Assembly (NCBI RefSeq): GCF_003261055.1
Contig: NZ_CP030073.1
Location: 2,418,001-2,482,000 of the forward strand
DNA: 64,000 nt
From: Streptomyces cadmiisoli
GTDB taxonomy: Bacteria; Actinomycetota; Actinomycetes; Streptomycetales; Streptomycetaceae
Reading direction: 5' to 3'
In this document: one piece after another, positions 7,960 to 17,288 of the stretch
How positions within the stretch are numbered: the first letter of the stretch is position 1
Layout of the letters: each line of letters starts with the position of its first letter
Program-made: the position numbers and the translations under genes
The notes under the pieces: generated by a model
What the model saw: only the letters and a program-made list of their open reading frames with translations
What the model was told of the DNA's origin: nothing
Database searches by the model: none

Positions 7960-9114
7960 ATGTCCGAGCGACGCGCCCGAACCGCCGCGAAGAACGCCGG
8001 GAGGTCCGGCTGGCGCCGTGCCCTCCCCCCGTCCCAGCCGCGGCGGGGCCAGGACCCCGTGCCGGACGAGCCTCCCCCGCCGCCCGCGGAGATCGACAGC
8101 GTCGTGCAGGCCGCCCTGTACCGCGACGGGGTCCGCGTCTCCTCCCCCGCCACGCTCGCCGACACCTACCGCGAGCTGCGCGAGCAGCCGTCGGGCATGG
8201 CGTGGATCGGCCTGGCCCGCCCGACCGAGGCCGAACTGCTCTCCCTGGCCGGGGAGTTCGGCCTGCATCCGCTGGCCGTCGAGGACGCGATGGAGGCCCA
8301 TCAGCGACCGAAGCTGGAACGGTACGGCGACACCCTGTTCGTGGTGCTGCGGGCGGCCCGCTATCTCGACGCGCAGGAGGAGGTCGAGTTCGGCGAGCTG
8401 CACGTCTTCGTGGGCCCCGACTTCCTGATCACCGTCCGGCACGGCGCGGCCCCGGACCTGTCGGCGGTGCGCCGCCGTATGGAGGGGACGCCCGAGCTGC
8501 TGAAGCTGGGTCCGGAGGCGGTGTTGTACGCCGTCCTGGACGCGGTGGTCGACGATTACGTGCCGGTGGTCACCGGCGTCCAGAACGACATCGACGAGAT
8601 CGAGACCGAGGTCTTCCGCGGCGACCCCGCGGTCTCCCGCCGTATCTACGAACTCTCCCGCGAGGTGGTCGAGTTCCAGCGCGCGACCCGTCCACTGGTC
8701 GGCATGCTGCACGGCCTGATGGCGGGCTTCGCCAAGTACGGCACGGACGAGGAGCTCCAGCGCTATCTGCGCGACGTCGCCGACCACGTCACGCACACCA
8801 GTGAACGCGTCGACGGCTTCCGCCAGGCCCTGACCGACATCCTGACCGTGAACGCGACCCTCGTCACGCAGCAGCAGAACGCGGAGATGCGGGCGCTGGC
8901 CGAGGCCGGGTTCGAGCAGAACGAGGAGATCAAGAAGATCTCGTCGTGGGCGGCGATCCTGTTCGCCCCGACACTCGTCGGGACGATCTACGGGATGAAC
9001 TTCGATCACATGCCGGAGCTACACTGGGTGTTGGGCTATCCCTTCGCCATCGTCCTGATGGCAGTGGTGTGCACCGGTCTGTACCTCGTCTTCAAGCGAC
9101 GGGACTGGCTGTAG
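7960..9114 (+). CDS. corA: CorA-family magnesium/cobalt transporter
   Basis: 384 aa. A Pro-rich cytoplasmic N-terminus leads into the CorA funnel domain (PLAVEDAMEAHQRPKLE, FVVLRAARY, GPDFLITVRHG). The long stalk helix is followed by two C-terminal membrane segments with the signature YGMNFDHMPEL between them and a Lys/Arg-rich end. It should form a pentameric inner-membrane channel for Mg2+ (Co2+/Ni2+ possible). ATG 7960 is preceded by GGGAGG at 8 nt. A hairpin follows the stop. Confidence 0.93.
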   Translation: MSERRARTAAKNAGRSGWRRALPPSQPRRGQDPVPDEPPPPPAEIDSVVQAALYRDGVRVSSPATLADTYRELREQPSGMAWIGLARPTEAELLSLAGEFGLHPLAVEDAMEAHQRPKLERYGDTLFVVLRAARYLDAQEEVEFGELHVFVGPDFLITVRHGAAPDLSAVRRRMEGTPELLKLGPEAVLYAVLDAVVDDYVPVVTGVQNDIDEIETEVFRGDPAVSRRIYELSREVVEFQRATRPLVGMLHGLMAGFAKYGTDEELQRYLRDVADHVTHTSERVDGFRQALTDILTVNATLVTQQQNAEMRALAEAGFEQNEEIKKISSWAAILFAPTLVGTIYGMNFDHMPELHWVLGYPFAIVLMAVVCTGLYLVFKRRDWL

Positions 9115-9132
9115 CGCCGGCCGGAGCCCGCT

Positions 9133-9149
9133 CGGCGGCGTCGCCGCCG
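9133..9149 (+). terminator. Hairpin after corA
   Basis: CGGCGGC-GTC-GCCGCCG, a 7-bp perfect stem with a 3-nt loop, 18 nt past the corA stop codon. Likely terminator; there is no T-tract, as is usual in Streptomyces. Confidence 0.55.
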
Positions 9150-9276
9150 GAGCCCTCTCCCGCGGAACTCACAGGGCAAAACACCACGTCGGAGGCCTGA
9201 CGTAAAGGCGACTTGGCGCGGGCTGGCCACGTGAGACTGCTGACGAACGCGCCCGTAGCGACCACTCTGTTCGCTC

Positions 9277-12200
9277 ATGAGATCAACGAACAACCGGTGG
9301 CGGCGGGGAATCCGTGCCCCGCACCGCCGCACGGTGGCCATCGCCGCCCTCACCGCGGTACTCGCGGGCATGGCCGCACCCGGTAACGCCCAGGAGCCCG
9401 CGAAGGACGGTGGGACGGAGGCGGTGCGCGCGTCCGTCCGGACCGTCACTCTGATCACCGGAGACCGTGTCACGGTCACCCGCTACCCGGATGGCCGCCA
9501 GGTGGCCGAGGTGCGTCCGGCACATGGACAGGCGGACGGCGGGTTCAGCACCCGCGAGGTCGACGGCCGGGTGCACGTCACCCCGCTCAGGGCCGTCCCC
9601 TTCATCGCCTCCGGGCAGTTGGACCGTGCGCTGTTCGACGTCACGGGCCTGATCGAGCAGGGCTACGACGACGCGCGAGCCGAGCAGCTGCCGCTGCTGC
9701 TGCGTTACGGCAGCGACGACGCGGCGGGCGGCGCGGCCCGCAAGGCGGCGCCGGCCGGTGTCGAGCACCGCCGGGTCCTCGACAGCGTCGACAGCGTGGC
9801 GCTCGACGCTGCCAAGGACCGGCTCGACGACTTCTGGGCCCAGCTGAGCGGTGAGGCGGGCGGCAAGGCCGCCGCGCGGACCGCGAAGTCCGCGCCGCGG
9901 CTCGCGGGCGGCGTGGAGAAGATCTGGCTCGACCAGAAGGTGAAGGCCTCGCTCGACCGCAGCGTGGCCCAGATCGGCGCCCCCGAGGTCTGGAAGACGG
10001 GCGTGACCGGCAAGGGCGTCAAGGTCGCGGTGCTGGACACCGGCGTGGACGCCGCTCACCCCGATCTCGCGGACCGCCTCGGCGAGATACGCAACTTCAG
10101 CTCCAGCGACGACGCCGGCGACCGCGTCGGCCACGGCACGCACGTGGCGGCGACGATCGCCGGGTCGGGCGCCGCGGCGAACGGCACCCGCAAGGGCGTC
10201 GCGCCCGACGCCGAGCTGATGATCGGCAAGGTGCTCGGCGACAACGGCTCCGGTTCGTACTCCGAGGTCCTGGCCGGCATGGAGTGGGCGGCCCGCTCGG
10301 GCGCCCAGGTCGTCAACATGAGCCTCGGCGGGCCCGCGTCCGAGGACGACCCGCTGGTCACGGCGGTCGAGGAGCTGACGGACGAGACCGGCGCCCTGTT
10401 CGTCGTCGCGGCCGGCAACGAGGGGCCGTTCCCGAACTCGGTCGGCTCGCCGGGCACGGCCCCGAGCGCGCTGACGGTGGGCGCCGTCGACCGGGACGAC
10501 GCGCTCGCCCCGTTCTCCAGCCGAGGCCCCGTCGGTCTGGACGAGACGCTCAAGCCGGATCTGACGGCGCCCGGCGTCGGCATCGTCGCCGCCCGGGCGG
10601 CCGGCACCCACATGGGCACCCCCGAGAACGAGTACTACACCGCCGCGTCGGGCACGTCGATGGCGACGCCGCACGTCGCGGGCGCGGCGGCGCTGCTCAA
10701 GCAGCGGCACCCGGACTGGACTCCCGAGACCGTCAAGAACGCGCTGGTCGGCTCGGCCGAGACGATCGCGGGTCAGGGCCCGGACGAACAGGGCGGCGGC
10801 CGGCTGGACGTGGCCGGCGCCGTCGACCGCAGTGTCGTCGCCACCGCCACGCTGAACTTCGGTGCCCAGGAGCCCGACAGCACCGACACGACGCGGAAGG
10901 TGACGTACACGAACACCTCCTCGCGGCCGGTCCGGCTGGCGCTGTCGCTCGAGATGAGGAACGCCCAGGGCGCCCCCGCTCCGGCCGACGCGGTCACGCC
11001 CGGCTCGTCGTCGGTGACCGTCGCCGCCGGTGAGACGGTGGAGGTGCCCCTGCGGGCGCGTCCGGCCGATCTGGCGCCGGGCCGGTACTCCGGCCATCTG
11101 ACGGCGACTCCGGACGACGGCACGGCCGCCGTGCACACGACCGTCGGCCTGACGGCCCGCGGCACGCTGCACACGATGACGCTGCGTTTCGTCGACCGTG
11201 AGGGCGGCCCCGCGGCGGCCCAGGTGTTCGAGGTGTACGGCTCCGACCGGCGCTACGACGTGTTCGGCGAGCTTCCCCCCGGGATCGGCGAGCTGGAGCT
11301 GACGCTCCCCGAGGACACCTACTTCGTCAAGGCGCTCGTGCCGGGCTCGGACGACAAGGGCGTGCACGCCACGCAGGTGCTGCGGCCCGAGCTCGAGCTC
11401 GGGGCCGACACCGTGGTCGTCCTCGACGCCCGCAAGGGCGCGCCCGTCGAGGTCCGCACGCCCAAGCCGTCCGAGCAGCACGGCCAGCTCGACTTCGGCG
11501 CCTACCGGGCCGTCGGCGACCGGCAGATCTCCAGCACGACGCTCGAGTACAACTCGGTGCGCACTCTCTACGCCACCCCGACCGCCCCGGTCGCGAAGGG
11601 CGACTTCGAGTTCTACTCGCGGTGGAGCATGGGCGCCCCGCGGCTGCGCGCCCGGGTCGCGGCGGCGAAGGCTCCGGCGCTGAACCCCGTGCTGATGACG
11701 GGCTCCCGGCTCGTGGACGGCACGCGCGAACTGCCGCTGGCCTTCGTCGAGCCGGAGTCGCTGGACGGGAAGGATCTGCGCGGCAAGGCGGTGCTGATGC
11801 GCGAATCCGGGAACGTCTACGAGATGGTGACGGCCGTGGCGAAGACCGGGGCCGCGGCGCTGATGATCGTCGACGCCTCCGGGCGCCCGGTGTGGAGCCC
11901 GTGGGACCCGACCGGCGAGCGTGACCCGCTGATCACCATGAACGTGCGGCAGAGCGAGGGCGAGGCACTGATCGCCTGGCTGAAGAAGCACCGCGGGACC
12001 GAGCTGGAACTGTCGGGCACCTCGCACAGCCCCTACCTGTACGACCTGATGTTCACCGAGAAGAAGTCCGTGCCGAACCGGCTGTCCTACACGGTGAAGG
12101 CGTCCGAGACCGCGACGGTCGAGGCCCGCTACCACCGTCCCGGGACCACGGACTGGACCACGACGCAGCGGTTCTCCTGGCGGCCGTGGCAGGAGACGTC

Positions 12201-13080
12201 GTTCTCCTCGGACTACCCGTCGTACGTGAAGCTGCCGTCGACCCGGGTGGAGACGGTCACCGCGGACGACACGCTGTGGGAGGAGCGGATGAGCCACATG
12301 CCGCCCGCCTTCGGCCCCGTCCAGGCCGCGCCGTCCGACCACCGGGGCATGCGGAGCGGCCTCCACCGCTACTCCCCCGGCCAGCGGGTGCAGGACAACT
12401 GGTACGGGTCGGTGGTCCGCCCGACGGCGCCGGCCGGGGACCCCGCGTTCCGCTCGGTGCGCACGGGTGACACCTTCGCGCTGCGGCTGGCGGAGATCAG
12501 CGACAGCGAGCACCACGGCTACTCCGGTGACGACCCGACCGACCAGGTGCGCACCCGGCTGTACCGGGACGGAACGGAGATCGCGGACCGCCGTGACCCG
12601 TCGGGCAGCTTCCCCGTGGAGCCGGGCGGCGGCTTCTACCGGCTGCTGCTGGAGACGTCCCGCAACTCGCCGGAGTGGACCTGGTCGACGAGCACCGAGT
12701 CGTCCTGGTCGTTCCGGTCCGCGGCTCCGGCGGCGGGCAAGGAGGAACTGCTGCCGCTGATGCTGCTCGACTACGACGTGCCGGTGGACCTCCGCAACGA
12801 GGTGGACGGCTCGTCGTCGGTGAAGCTGCGGGTGACGGCCCGTCACCAGGACGGCTGGACGGGCGCGCGCGTCGAGGGCATGCGCGTCAAGGTGTCGACG
12901 GACGACGGCGGGCGCTGGACGTCGGTGCCCGTCTCGGCCCGCGGCAAGGGCGCGTTCGACGTACGGCTGGACCGTTCCCTGATGCGTCACGCGGACGCCG
13001 TGTCGCTGCGCGTCGAGGCCTGGGACGGCTCGGGCAACAAGGTCGAGCAGAAGGTGCTGCGCGCGTTCGGCGTGCGGTAG
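9277..13080 (+). CDS. Large secreted S8 family subtilisin-like peptidase
   Basis: 1267 aa. The Arg-rich n-region, hydrophobic stretch AIAALTAVLAGMAA and AxA-like end are a signal peptide. After a propeptide of about 200 residues the S8 domain shows the triad Asp254 (AVLDTGVD), His286 (GHGTHVAATIAG) and Ser461 (SGTSMATPHVAG), plus the oxyanion Asn region VVAAGNEGP. The remaining 750 residues contain Ig/Fn-like beta domains and a PA-type region (about 800-890, GKAVLMRESG and GAAALMIVDASG). The whole is like Streptomyces exported subtilases that degrade protein outside the cell. No sorting signal or membrane anchor is visible. It has its own promoter space and no operon partner. Confidence 0.93.
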   Translation: MRSTNNRWRRGIRAPHRRTVAIAALTAVLAGMAAPGNAQEPAKDGGTEAVRASVRTVTLITGDRVTVTRYPDGRQVAEVRPAHGQADGGFSTREVDGRVHVTPLRAVPFIASGQLDRALFDVTGLIEQGYDDARAEQLPLLLRYGSDDAAGGAARKAAPAGVEHRRVLDSVDSVALDAAKDRLDDFWAQLSGEAGGKAAARTAKSAPRLAGGVEKIWLDQKVKASLDRSVAQIGAPEVWKTGVTGKGVKVAVLDTGVDAAHPDLADRLGEIRNFSSSDDAGDRVGHGTHVAATIAGSGAAANGTRKGVAPDAELMIGKVLGDNGSGSYSEVLAGMEWAARSGAQVVNMSLGGPASEDDPLVTAVEELTDETGALFVVAAGNEGPFPNSVGSPGTAPSALTVGAVDRDDALAPFSSRGPVGLDETLKPDLTAPGVGIVAARAAGTHMGTPENEYYTAASGTSMATPHVAGAAALLKQRHPDWTPETVKNALVGSAETIAGQGPDEQGGGRLDVAGAVDRSVVATATLNFGAQEPDSTDTTRKVTYTNTSSRPVRLALSLEMRNAQGAPAPADAVTPGSSSVTVAAGETVEVPLRARPADLAPGRYSGHLTATPDDGTAAVHTTVGLTARGTLHTMTLRFVDREGGPAAAQVFEVYGSDRRYDVFGELPPGIGELELTLPEDTYFVKALVPGSDDKGVHATQVLRPELELGADTVVVLDARKGAPVEVRTPKPSEQHGQLDFGAYRAVGDRQISSTTLEYNSVRTLYATPTAPVAKGDFEFYSRWSMGAPRLRARVAAAKAPALNPVLMTGSRLVDGTRELPLAFVEPESLDGKDLRGKAVLMRESGNVYEMVTAVAKTGAAALMIVDASGRPVWSPWDPTGERDPLITMNVRQSEGEALIAWLKKHRGTELELSGTSHSPYLYDLMFTEKKSVPNRLSYTVKASETATVEARYHRPGTTDWTTTQRFSWRPWQETSFSSDYPSYVKLPSTRVETVTADDTLWEERMSHMPPAFGPVQAAPSDHRGMRSGLHRYSPGQRVQDNWYGSVVRPTAPAGDPAFRSVRTGDTFALRLAEISDSEHHGYSGDDPTDQVRTRLYRDGTEIADRRDPSGSFPVEPGGGFYRLLLETSRNSPEWTWSTSTESSWSFRSAAPAAGKEELLPLMLLDYDVPVDLRNEVDGSSSVKLRVTARHQDGWTGARVEGMRVKVSTDDGGRWTSVPVSARGKGAFDVRLDRSLMRHADAVSLRVEAWDGSGNKVEQKVLRAFGVR

Positions 13081-13152
13081 CCGCCGGGACCCCGGGCGGG
13101 GTGGTGAGGTGATCGCCCCCGCCCGGGGGACGGAACGGCGTCGCGCATGAGG

Positions 13153-13182
13153 GTGCGGCCGGCGGGATTCCGCCGGCCGCAC
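13153..13182. terminator. Bidirectional terminator between subtilase and SDR genes
   Basis: GTGCGGCCGGCGG-GATT-CCGCCGGCCGCAC, a perfect 13-bp stem with a 4-nt loop, between convergent genes. Confidence 0.8.
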
Positions 13183-13213
13183 CGTCGTGTGCGCCGTCCG
13201 CCCGCGCGGCGGT

Positions 13214-13879
13214 TCAGGCGTCGAGGTCGTCCGCGTAGTGCCGGAAGCCGTGCCGGTCCCGGTGCATGGTCCACAGAGTGTCCGCCAGGACGGCCGGGTC
13301 CTTGCGGTGGTGGCCGGCGACGATCGCGCCGGGGACGACGAGTTGGGCGACGTGGATGCCGTCGTCGGCGAGCCGGTCGTGCAGCAGCCGGGCGTAGGCG
13401 CCCTGGGCGGCGAAGGCGACCGACGTGCCCGCGCGGTCGCGGTGCGGCACCACGGCGGTGCCGCCGTTGACGAACAGGATGGTGCCGCGGCCCAGCTCGC
13501 GCATGTCGGGCAGCACCTGCTGCACGGCGACGACCGGTCCGTACACCGAGAACTCGACGGGGCCGGTGAGGTCGGCGGCGCGGGTCTCCAGCACCGGCCG
13601 CATGTAGTCCGGGTGCGGGACCGGGCTGTACTGGAGGATCTCGATCGGGCCGAGGGCGTCGCGCGCGGCGTTCAGGGCGGCCCTCAGCGCGTCCGGGTCG
13701 CGTACGTCGGCGATGAAGGCGCGTGCCGTGATCCCTTCGCCCGCGAGGTCCGCGGCCAGGGCGTCCAGGCGGGCCCGGTCGCGGGCGACGAGCGCGACGT
13801 CGTGGCCCTCGCGGCCGAAGCGGCGGGCGACCGCGGCACCGAGGCCCGGTCCTGCTCCGATGACGGCGATCGTGGTCAT
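13214..13879 (-). CDS. SDR-family protein lacking the Tyr-x3-Lys catalytic pair
   Basis: 221 aa with a Rossmann start (MTTIAVIGAGPGLGAAVARR), the DVRDPDAL acidic turn and a typical SDR core. Where active enzymes have Tyr-x3-Lys, this protein reads TSVAFAAQGAYARLL, so neither residue is in place; the preceding FVNGG also departs from the usual Ser. It probably still binds NAD(P)(H). Related short SDR homologues exist in actinobacteria, so this may be a genuine divergent subfamily and not decay. It follows the zinc alcohol dehydrogenase on the same strand after 67 nt, suggesting co-transcription. Confidence 0.8.
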   Translation of the reverse strand: MTTIAVIGAGPGLGAAVARRFGREGHDVALVARDRARLDALAADLAGEGITARAFIADVRDPDALRAALNAARDALGPIEILQYSPVPHPDYMRPVLETRAADLTGPVEFSVYGPVVAVQQVLPDMRELGRGTILFVNGGTAVVPHRDRAGTSVAFAAQGAYARLLHDRLADDGIHVAQLVVPGAIVAGHHRKDPAVLADTLWTMHRDRHGFRHYADDLDA

Positions 13880-13946
13880 GGGGTGGTCCCGGGGTTCGAG
13901 GTGTCGGTCACGGAACGGCCGCGCGGCCGGCGGCCGGTGGGCGCGG

Positions 13947-14981
13947 TCACGGCGCGATGAGGACCTTCAGCGACTCGCGGTCGGCCATGGCGCGGTATCC
14001 GTCCGGCACCTCGTCCACGCCCATGGTGCGGTCGAAGACGCGGCCCGGGTCGATCCGGCCCTCCAGTACGTCGGGCAGCAGTTCCTCGATGTAGGCGCGG
14101 GCCGGGGCGACGCCGCCGGTGAGGGTGATGTTCCGCATGAACTCGTCGAAGCCCATGGGTGCGTCGTCGTACTGGGGCGCGCCGACGCGGCTCACCGAGC
14201 CGCCCGCGCGGATCACGCCCAGGGCCGTCCGCAGGGCGGGCAGGGTGCCGACGCACTCCAGGACGGCGTGGGTGCCGTCGCCGCCGGTCAGTTCGCGGAC
14301 GCGGGCGACGCCCTCCTCACCGCGCTCGGGGACGACGTCGGTGGCGCCGAAGTCCCGTCCGAGGTCGGTGCGTTCGCGGTGCCGTCCCATGAGAATGATC
14401 CGCTCGGCGCCCTGCCGCCTCGCGGCGAGCACCGCCGACAGGCCGACCGCGCCGTCGCCCACCACCGTGACGGTCGTCCGGGGGCCGACCCCGGCGGTGA
14501 CCGCGGCGTGGTGACCCGTGCAGAACACGTCGGACAGGGTCAGCAGCGACGGCAGCAGCGCCGAGTCCTCGGCCACCGGCAGCTTGACCAGCGTGCCCTG
14601 CGCCTGCGGGACGCGCACCGCCTCGCCCTGGCCGCCGTCGACGCCGTCGCGCCCCCACGGGCCACCGTGCCGGCAGGAGGTCTGCAGGCCCGCGCGGCAG
14701 AAGTCGCAGGTGTTGTCCGACCAGACGAACGGCGCGAGGACCAGGTCCCCGCGCGCGAGGCCGGACACGTCGGGGCCGGTGTCCTCGACGACCCCGAGGA
14801 ACTCGTGCCCCATCCGCACGCCGTGCTCCGCGGCCGGCATGGAACCGTAGGGCCACAGGTCGCTGCCGCAGATGCAGGAGCGCACCACCCGCACGACGGC
14901 GTCGGTGGGCTGCTGGATCCCCGGGTCGGGGACGTCCTCGACCCGGACGTCCCCGGCCGCGTACATGAGTGCTGCGCGCAT
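13947..14981 (-). CDS. Zinc-dependent alcohol dehydrogenase (MDR family)
   Basis: 344 aa. Catalytic zinc ligands are in CICGSD and GHEFLGVVED; the NAD(P) fold carries VVGDGAVGLSAVLAA. The structural-zinc loop NTCDFCRAGLQTSC has three of the usual four cysteines, which is common in this subfamily. It should oxidise a primary or secondary alcohol or reduce an aldehyde. ATG 14981 has GGGAGA about 8 nt upstream. It is probably the first gene of a two-gene unit with the SDR downstream. Substrate unknown. Confidence 0.9.
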   Translation of the reverse strand: MRAALMYAAGDVRVEDVPDPGIQQPTDAVVRVVRSCICGSDLWPYGSMPAAEHGVRMGHEFLGVVEDTGPDVSGLARGDLVLAPFVWSDNTCDFCRAGLQTSCRHGGPWGRDGVDGGQGEAVRVPQAQGTLVKLPVAEDSALLPSLLTLSDVFCTGHHAAVTAGVGPRTTVTVVGDGAVGLSAVLAARRQGAERIILMGRHRERTDLGRDFGATDVVPERGEEGVARVRELTGGDGTHAVLECVGTLPALRTALGVIRAGGSVSRVGAPQYDDAPMGFDEFMRNITLTGGVAPARAYIEELLPDVLEGRIDPGRVFDRTMGVDEVPDGYRAMADRESLKVLIAP

Positions 14982-15118
14982 CGAACATCTCCCGGTCGGT
15001 GATCAGTGCTCTCGGCACACGGGGCCGACCTACTCACCGTGCGCCGACACCTGGGGCGGCGCCACCTGGGCCGGACGGTCCGGCCGGGCCTCACCGGCGC
15101 CGGCGGCCCCGAGCGGGG

Positions 15119-16120
15119 TCAGGGCGCCACGTCCTGCCAGGCGGGCGCCCCGCGGTGGCGCCACAGTCCGGCGAGCCAGTACCAGGTGGCGGTGGGCGGG
15201 ATGAGCGCGCTGCTCACGGTCAGGGTGAGCACCTCGTCCCGGGTGCGCGGTCCCGGTGCGATGCGCGCCCAGGCGAACTCGGCGGTGCCCGCGGCCCAGC
15301 CGAGCGCGGCGAGGGCGGCGGCCCGGCGGCGGCCGGCCGCGGCCAGGACGCACGCGGCGGCGCCGGTCGCCGACACGGCCAGGTGCGCGCGGATCCGGCC
15401 CCGGCGCGCCACCGCCTTGTGCCACCAGCCGGCACCGTGCAGCCGCAGCATGAGGGCGTCGTCGGCGTGGCCGCACTGGGCGCGCACGGACGCCCAGCGG
15501 TCGGCGGGACGCACCGTCAGCCGCGAGGTACGCCGGCCCTGCCGGATGCGCCAGCCGGCGCCGAGGAGGCGCAGCGCCAGGTCGGTGTCCTCCCGCTGGG
15601 CGTGCCGCAGCCGTTCGTCGAAGCCGCGGAGCTGCTTGAGGGCGTCCGTGCGATAGGCCATGTCCGCGGTGATCCAGCGGGCGCGGGCACGGGCCACCGC
15701 GTCCCGCTCGGCGTCGGTGGGGCGGCGCCTTCCGGGCAGGGGTACGGCGATCACGCCCTGGACGCCCGCCGTGTCCGGCGCGGCCGCCTCCAGGTCCCGC
15801 GTGAGCTGCTCGCACCAGTACGGGCCGGCCTGCACGTCGTCGGCGAGGAAGACCACCCAGGCGGAGGCCACCGCGCGCAGGCCCAGGTTCCGGGCGGCGG
15901 CGGGGCCGCGGCCTCCGCCGTACAGCACGGTGGTGCGGGAGCGCAGGTCGCCGAGGACGTCGAGCGGATGCGCCGACGCATCGGGATCGGGGGCGGGACG
16001 GTCGTCGACGAGGACGATCTCCCGGGGCTTGGTGCCCCTCGCCGCGGCGAGCGCCGCGAGGGCGTCGGCGAGGGTGTCACCGGCGAGGGTCGGGATCACC
16101 ACGGCGTAAGCGGTGGTCAT
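15119..16120 (-). CDS. Family 2 glycosyltransferase with C-terminal membrane segments
   Basis: 333 aa from ATG 16120, where the GT-A fold begins at once (YAVVIPTLAGDTLADAL). A GTG 30 nt earlier is an alternative, and neither has a strong ribosome site. VLYGGGRGPAAARNLGLRA and VVFLADDV give the nucleotide-sugar/metal site (Asp-Asp in place of DxD); QREDTDLALRLLGAGW is the acceptor-side ED motif. Hydrophobic stretches near 230-260 and 290-310 suggest a membrane-associated enzyme. Donor and acceptor are unknown. It is divergent from the TetR regulator and shares its 5' region. Confidence 0.85.
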   Translation of the reverse strand: MTTAYAVVIPTLAGDTLADALAALAAARGTKPREIVLVDDRPAPDPDASAHPLDVLGDLRSRTTVLYGGGRGPAAARNLGLRAVASAWVVFLADDVQAGPYWCEQLTRDLEAAAPDTAGVQGVIAVPLPGRRRPTDAERDAVARARARWITADMAYRTDALKQLRGFDERLRHAQREDTDLALRLLGAGWRIRQGRRTSRLTVRPADRWASVRAQCGHADDALMLRLHGAGWWHKAVARRGRIRAHLAVSATGAAACVLAAAGRRRAAALAALGWAAGTAEFAWARIAPGPRTRDEVLTLTVSSALIPPTATWYWLAGLWRHRGAPAWQDVAP

Positions 16121-16187
16121 GCGTCGCCGGGTGCCCGGCGGCACCGGCACCGAAACACCCCGCCACCCGAGTCCTCGAAGTCATTTG

Positions 16188-16202
16188 CCTAAACTGATTA
16201 GG
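16188..16202. promoter_or_regulatory. Palindrome between GT2 and tetR, candidate TetR operator
   Basis: CCTAA-ACTGA-TTAGG is a perfect inverted repeat 42 nt before the tetR start, nested in a slightly off-centre outer pair TTTGCC (16184) / GGCAAA (16204). Autoregulation of the adjacent TetR protein and control of the divergent glycosyltransferase would be typical; binding is inferred. Confidence 0.6.
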
Positions 16203-16244
16203 AGGCAAAGCGCATCATCGACCCAGCCGAGCGAAGGGATGGCC

Positions 16245-16814
16245 ATGGCACGCGCGGGACTGACCCCGGAGAAACTGACCCTGGCCGGTGCGGAACTGGC
16301 CGACGAGGTCGGCTTCGACCAGGTCACCGTCACGGCGCTCGCCAGGCGCTTCGACGTCAAGGTCGCGAGCCTGTACTCGCATCTGAAGAACTCCCAGGAG
16401 CTGAAGACCAGGATCGCCCTGCTCGCCCTGGAGGAGCTCGCCGACCGGGCGGCCGAGGCGCTGGCCGGACGGTCCGGCAAGGAGGCCCTGACCGCCTTCG
16501 CCGACGTCTACCGGGACTACGCCCACCGCCACCCCGGCCGCTACGCCGCCGCCCGGCTCCGCCTCGACCCGCAGACCGCGGCGGCCGGCGCCGGGGTGCG
16601 GCACGCGCAGATGACCCGGGCGATCCTGCGCGGCTACGACCTCGCGGAACCGGAGCAGACCCACGCGGTCCGGCTGCTCGGCAGCGTCTTCCACGGCTAC
16701 GTCAGCCTGGAGCTGTCGGGAGGGTTCAGCCACAGCGCCCCGGACTCGCAGGAGTCGTGGGTGCGCGCGCTGGACGCGCTGGACGCGCTGCTGCGCAACT
16801 GGCCCGCGCCCTGA
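16245..16814 (+). CDS. TetR/AcrR-family transcriptional regulator
   Basis: 189 aa. HTH at residues about 10-55 (LADEVGFDQVTVTALARRF, then DVKVASLYSHLKN). The C-terminal ligand domain contains YAHRHPGRYAAARL and LGSVFHGYVSLELSGGF, the WHG-like TetR C-terminal type. Start: of two in-frame ATGs at 16239 and 16245 the second has proper spacing to GAAGGG. It probably binds the palindrome just upstream. Ligand unknown. Confidence 0.9.
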   Translation: MARAGLTPEKLTLAGAELADEVGFDQVTVTALARRFDVKVASLYSHLKNSQELKTRIALLALEELADRAAEALAGRSGKEALTAFADVYRDYAHRHPGRYAAARLRLDPQTAAAGAGVRHAQMTRAILRGYDLAEPEQTHAVRLLGSVFHGYVSLELSGGFSHSAPDSQESWVRALDALDALLRNWPAP

Positions 16815-17288
16815 GCGGGCGAGCGACGACGCGAACCGGCGCACCGTCGACGGACCGGCGCCACGCACGCCGACGACACCTGGCTCGGCACGCCCGTCGG
16901 ACCGGACCTCCCGCGCGGTGCGCTCGGCCCGGAGCGCGGCGAGCACGGGGTGCCGTCGCAGCGGCTGTCCGCCCGTGCCCGGCCCCGGCGCGCGGATCCG
17001 CGGCTCGCCGTGGTGGAGGGCCCGGCCCGCCGGTGTGCGGACCGTCCGTGGCGTGCGGCCGGTTCCCTGGTCGCCCGTCAGGTGGACCGGTGGGGGAAGG
17101 GCGTTGACGGTCCCTCGCGCGGGATGCCGTCCGCGTCTCCCGGGCCGCGCCGCTTCGGCGACGGGACGACCGGCTCGCCCCGGTCACGGGGGATGACGTG
17201 CCGGAGCGGCGGAAGCACCGGGCTCCGGGCGGGCGTGGTGCCCGGCTCGCCGGAGATCTTCACGGGCCGGGCTGCCTAGGATCCTCCC
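16815..17288. other. Intergenic stretch without a supported gene
   Basis: 474 nt of very GC-rich sequence between tetR and the SRPBCC gene. Open frames here lack Shine-Dalgarno sites and recognisable domains. I see no RNA gene or convincing palindrome. Confidence 0.5.

Noticed and set aside
9283..13182. 1299-codon minus-strand frame opposite the subtilase
   Set aside because: No start context or domain; the subtilase triad is on the plus strand.
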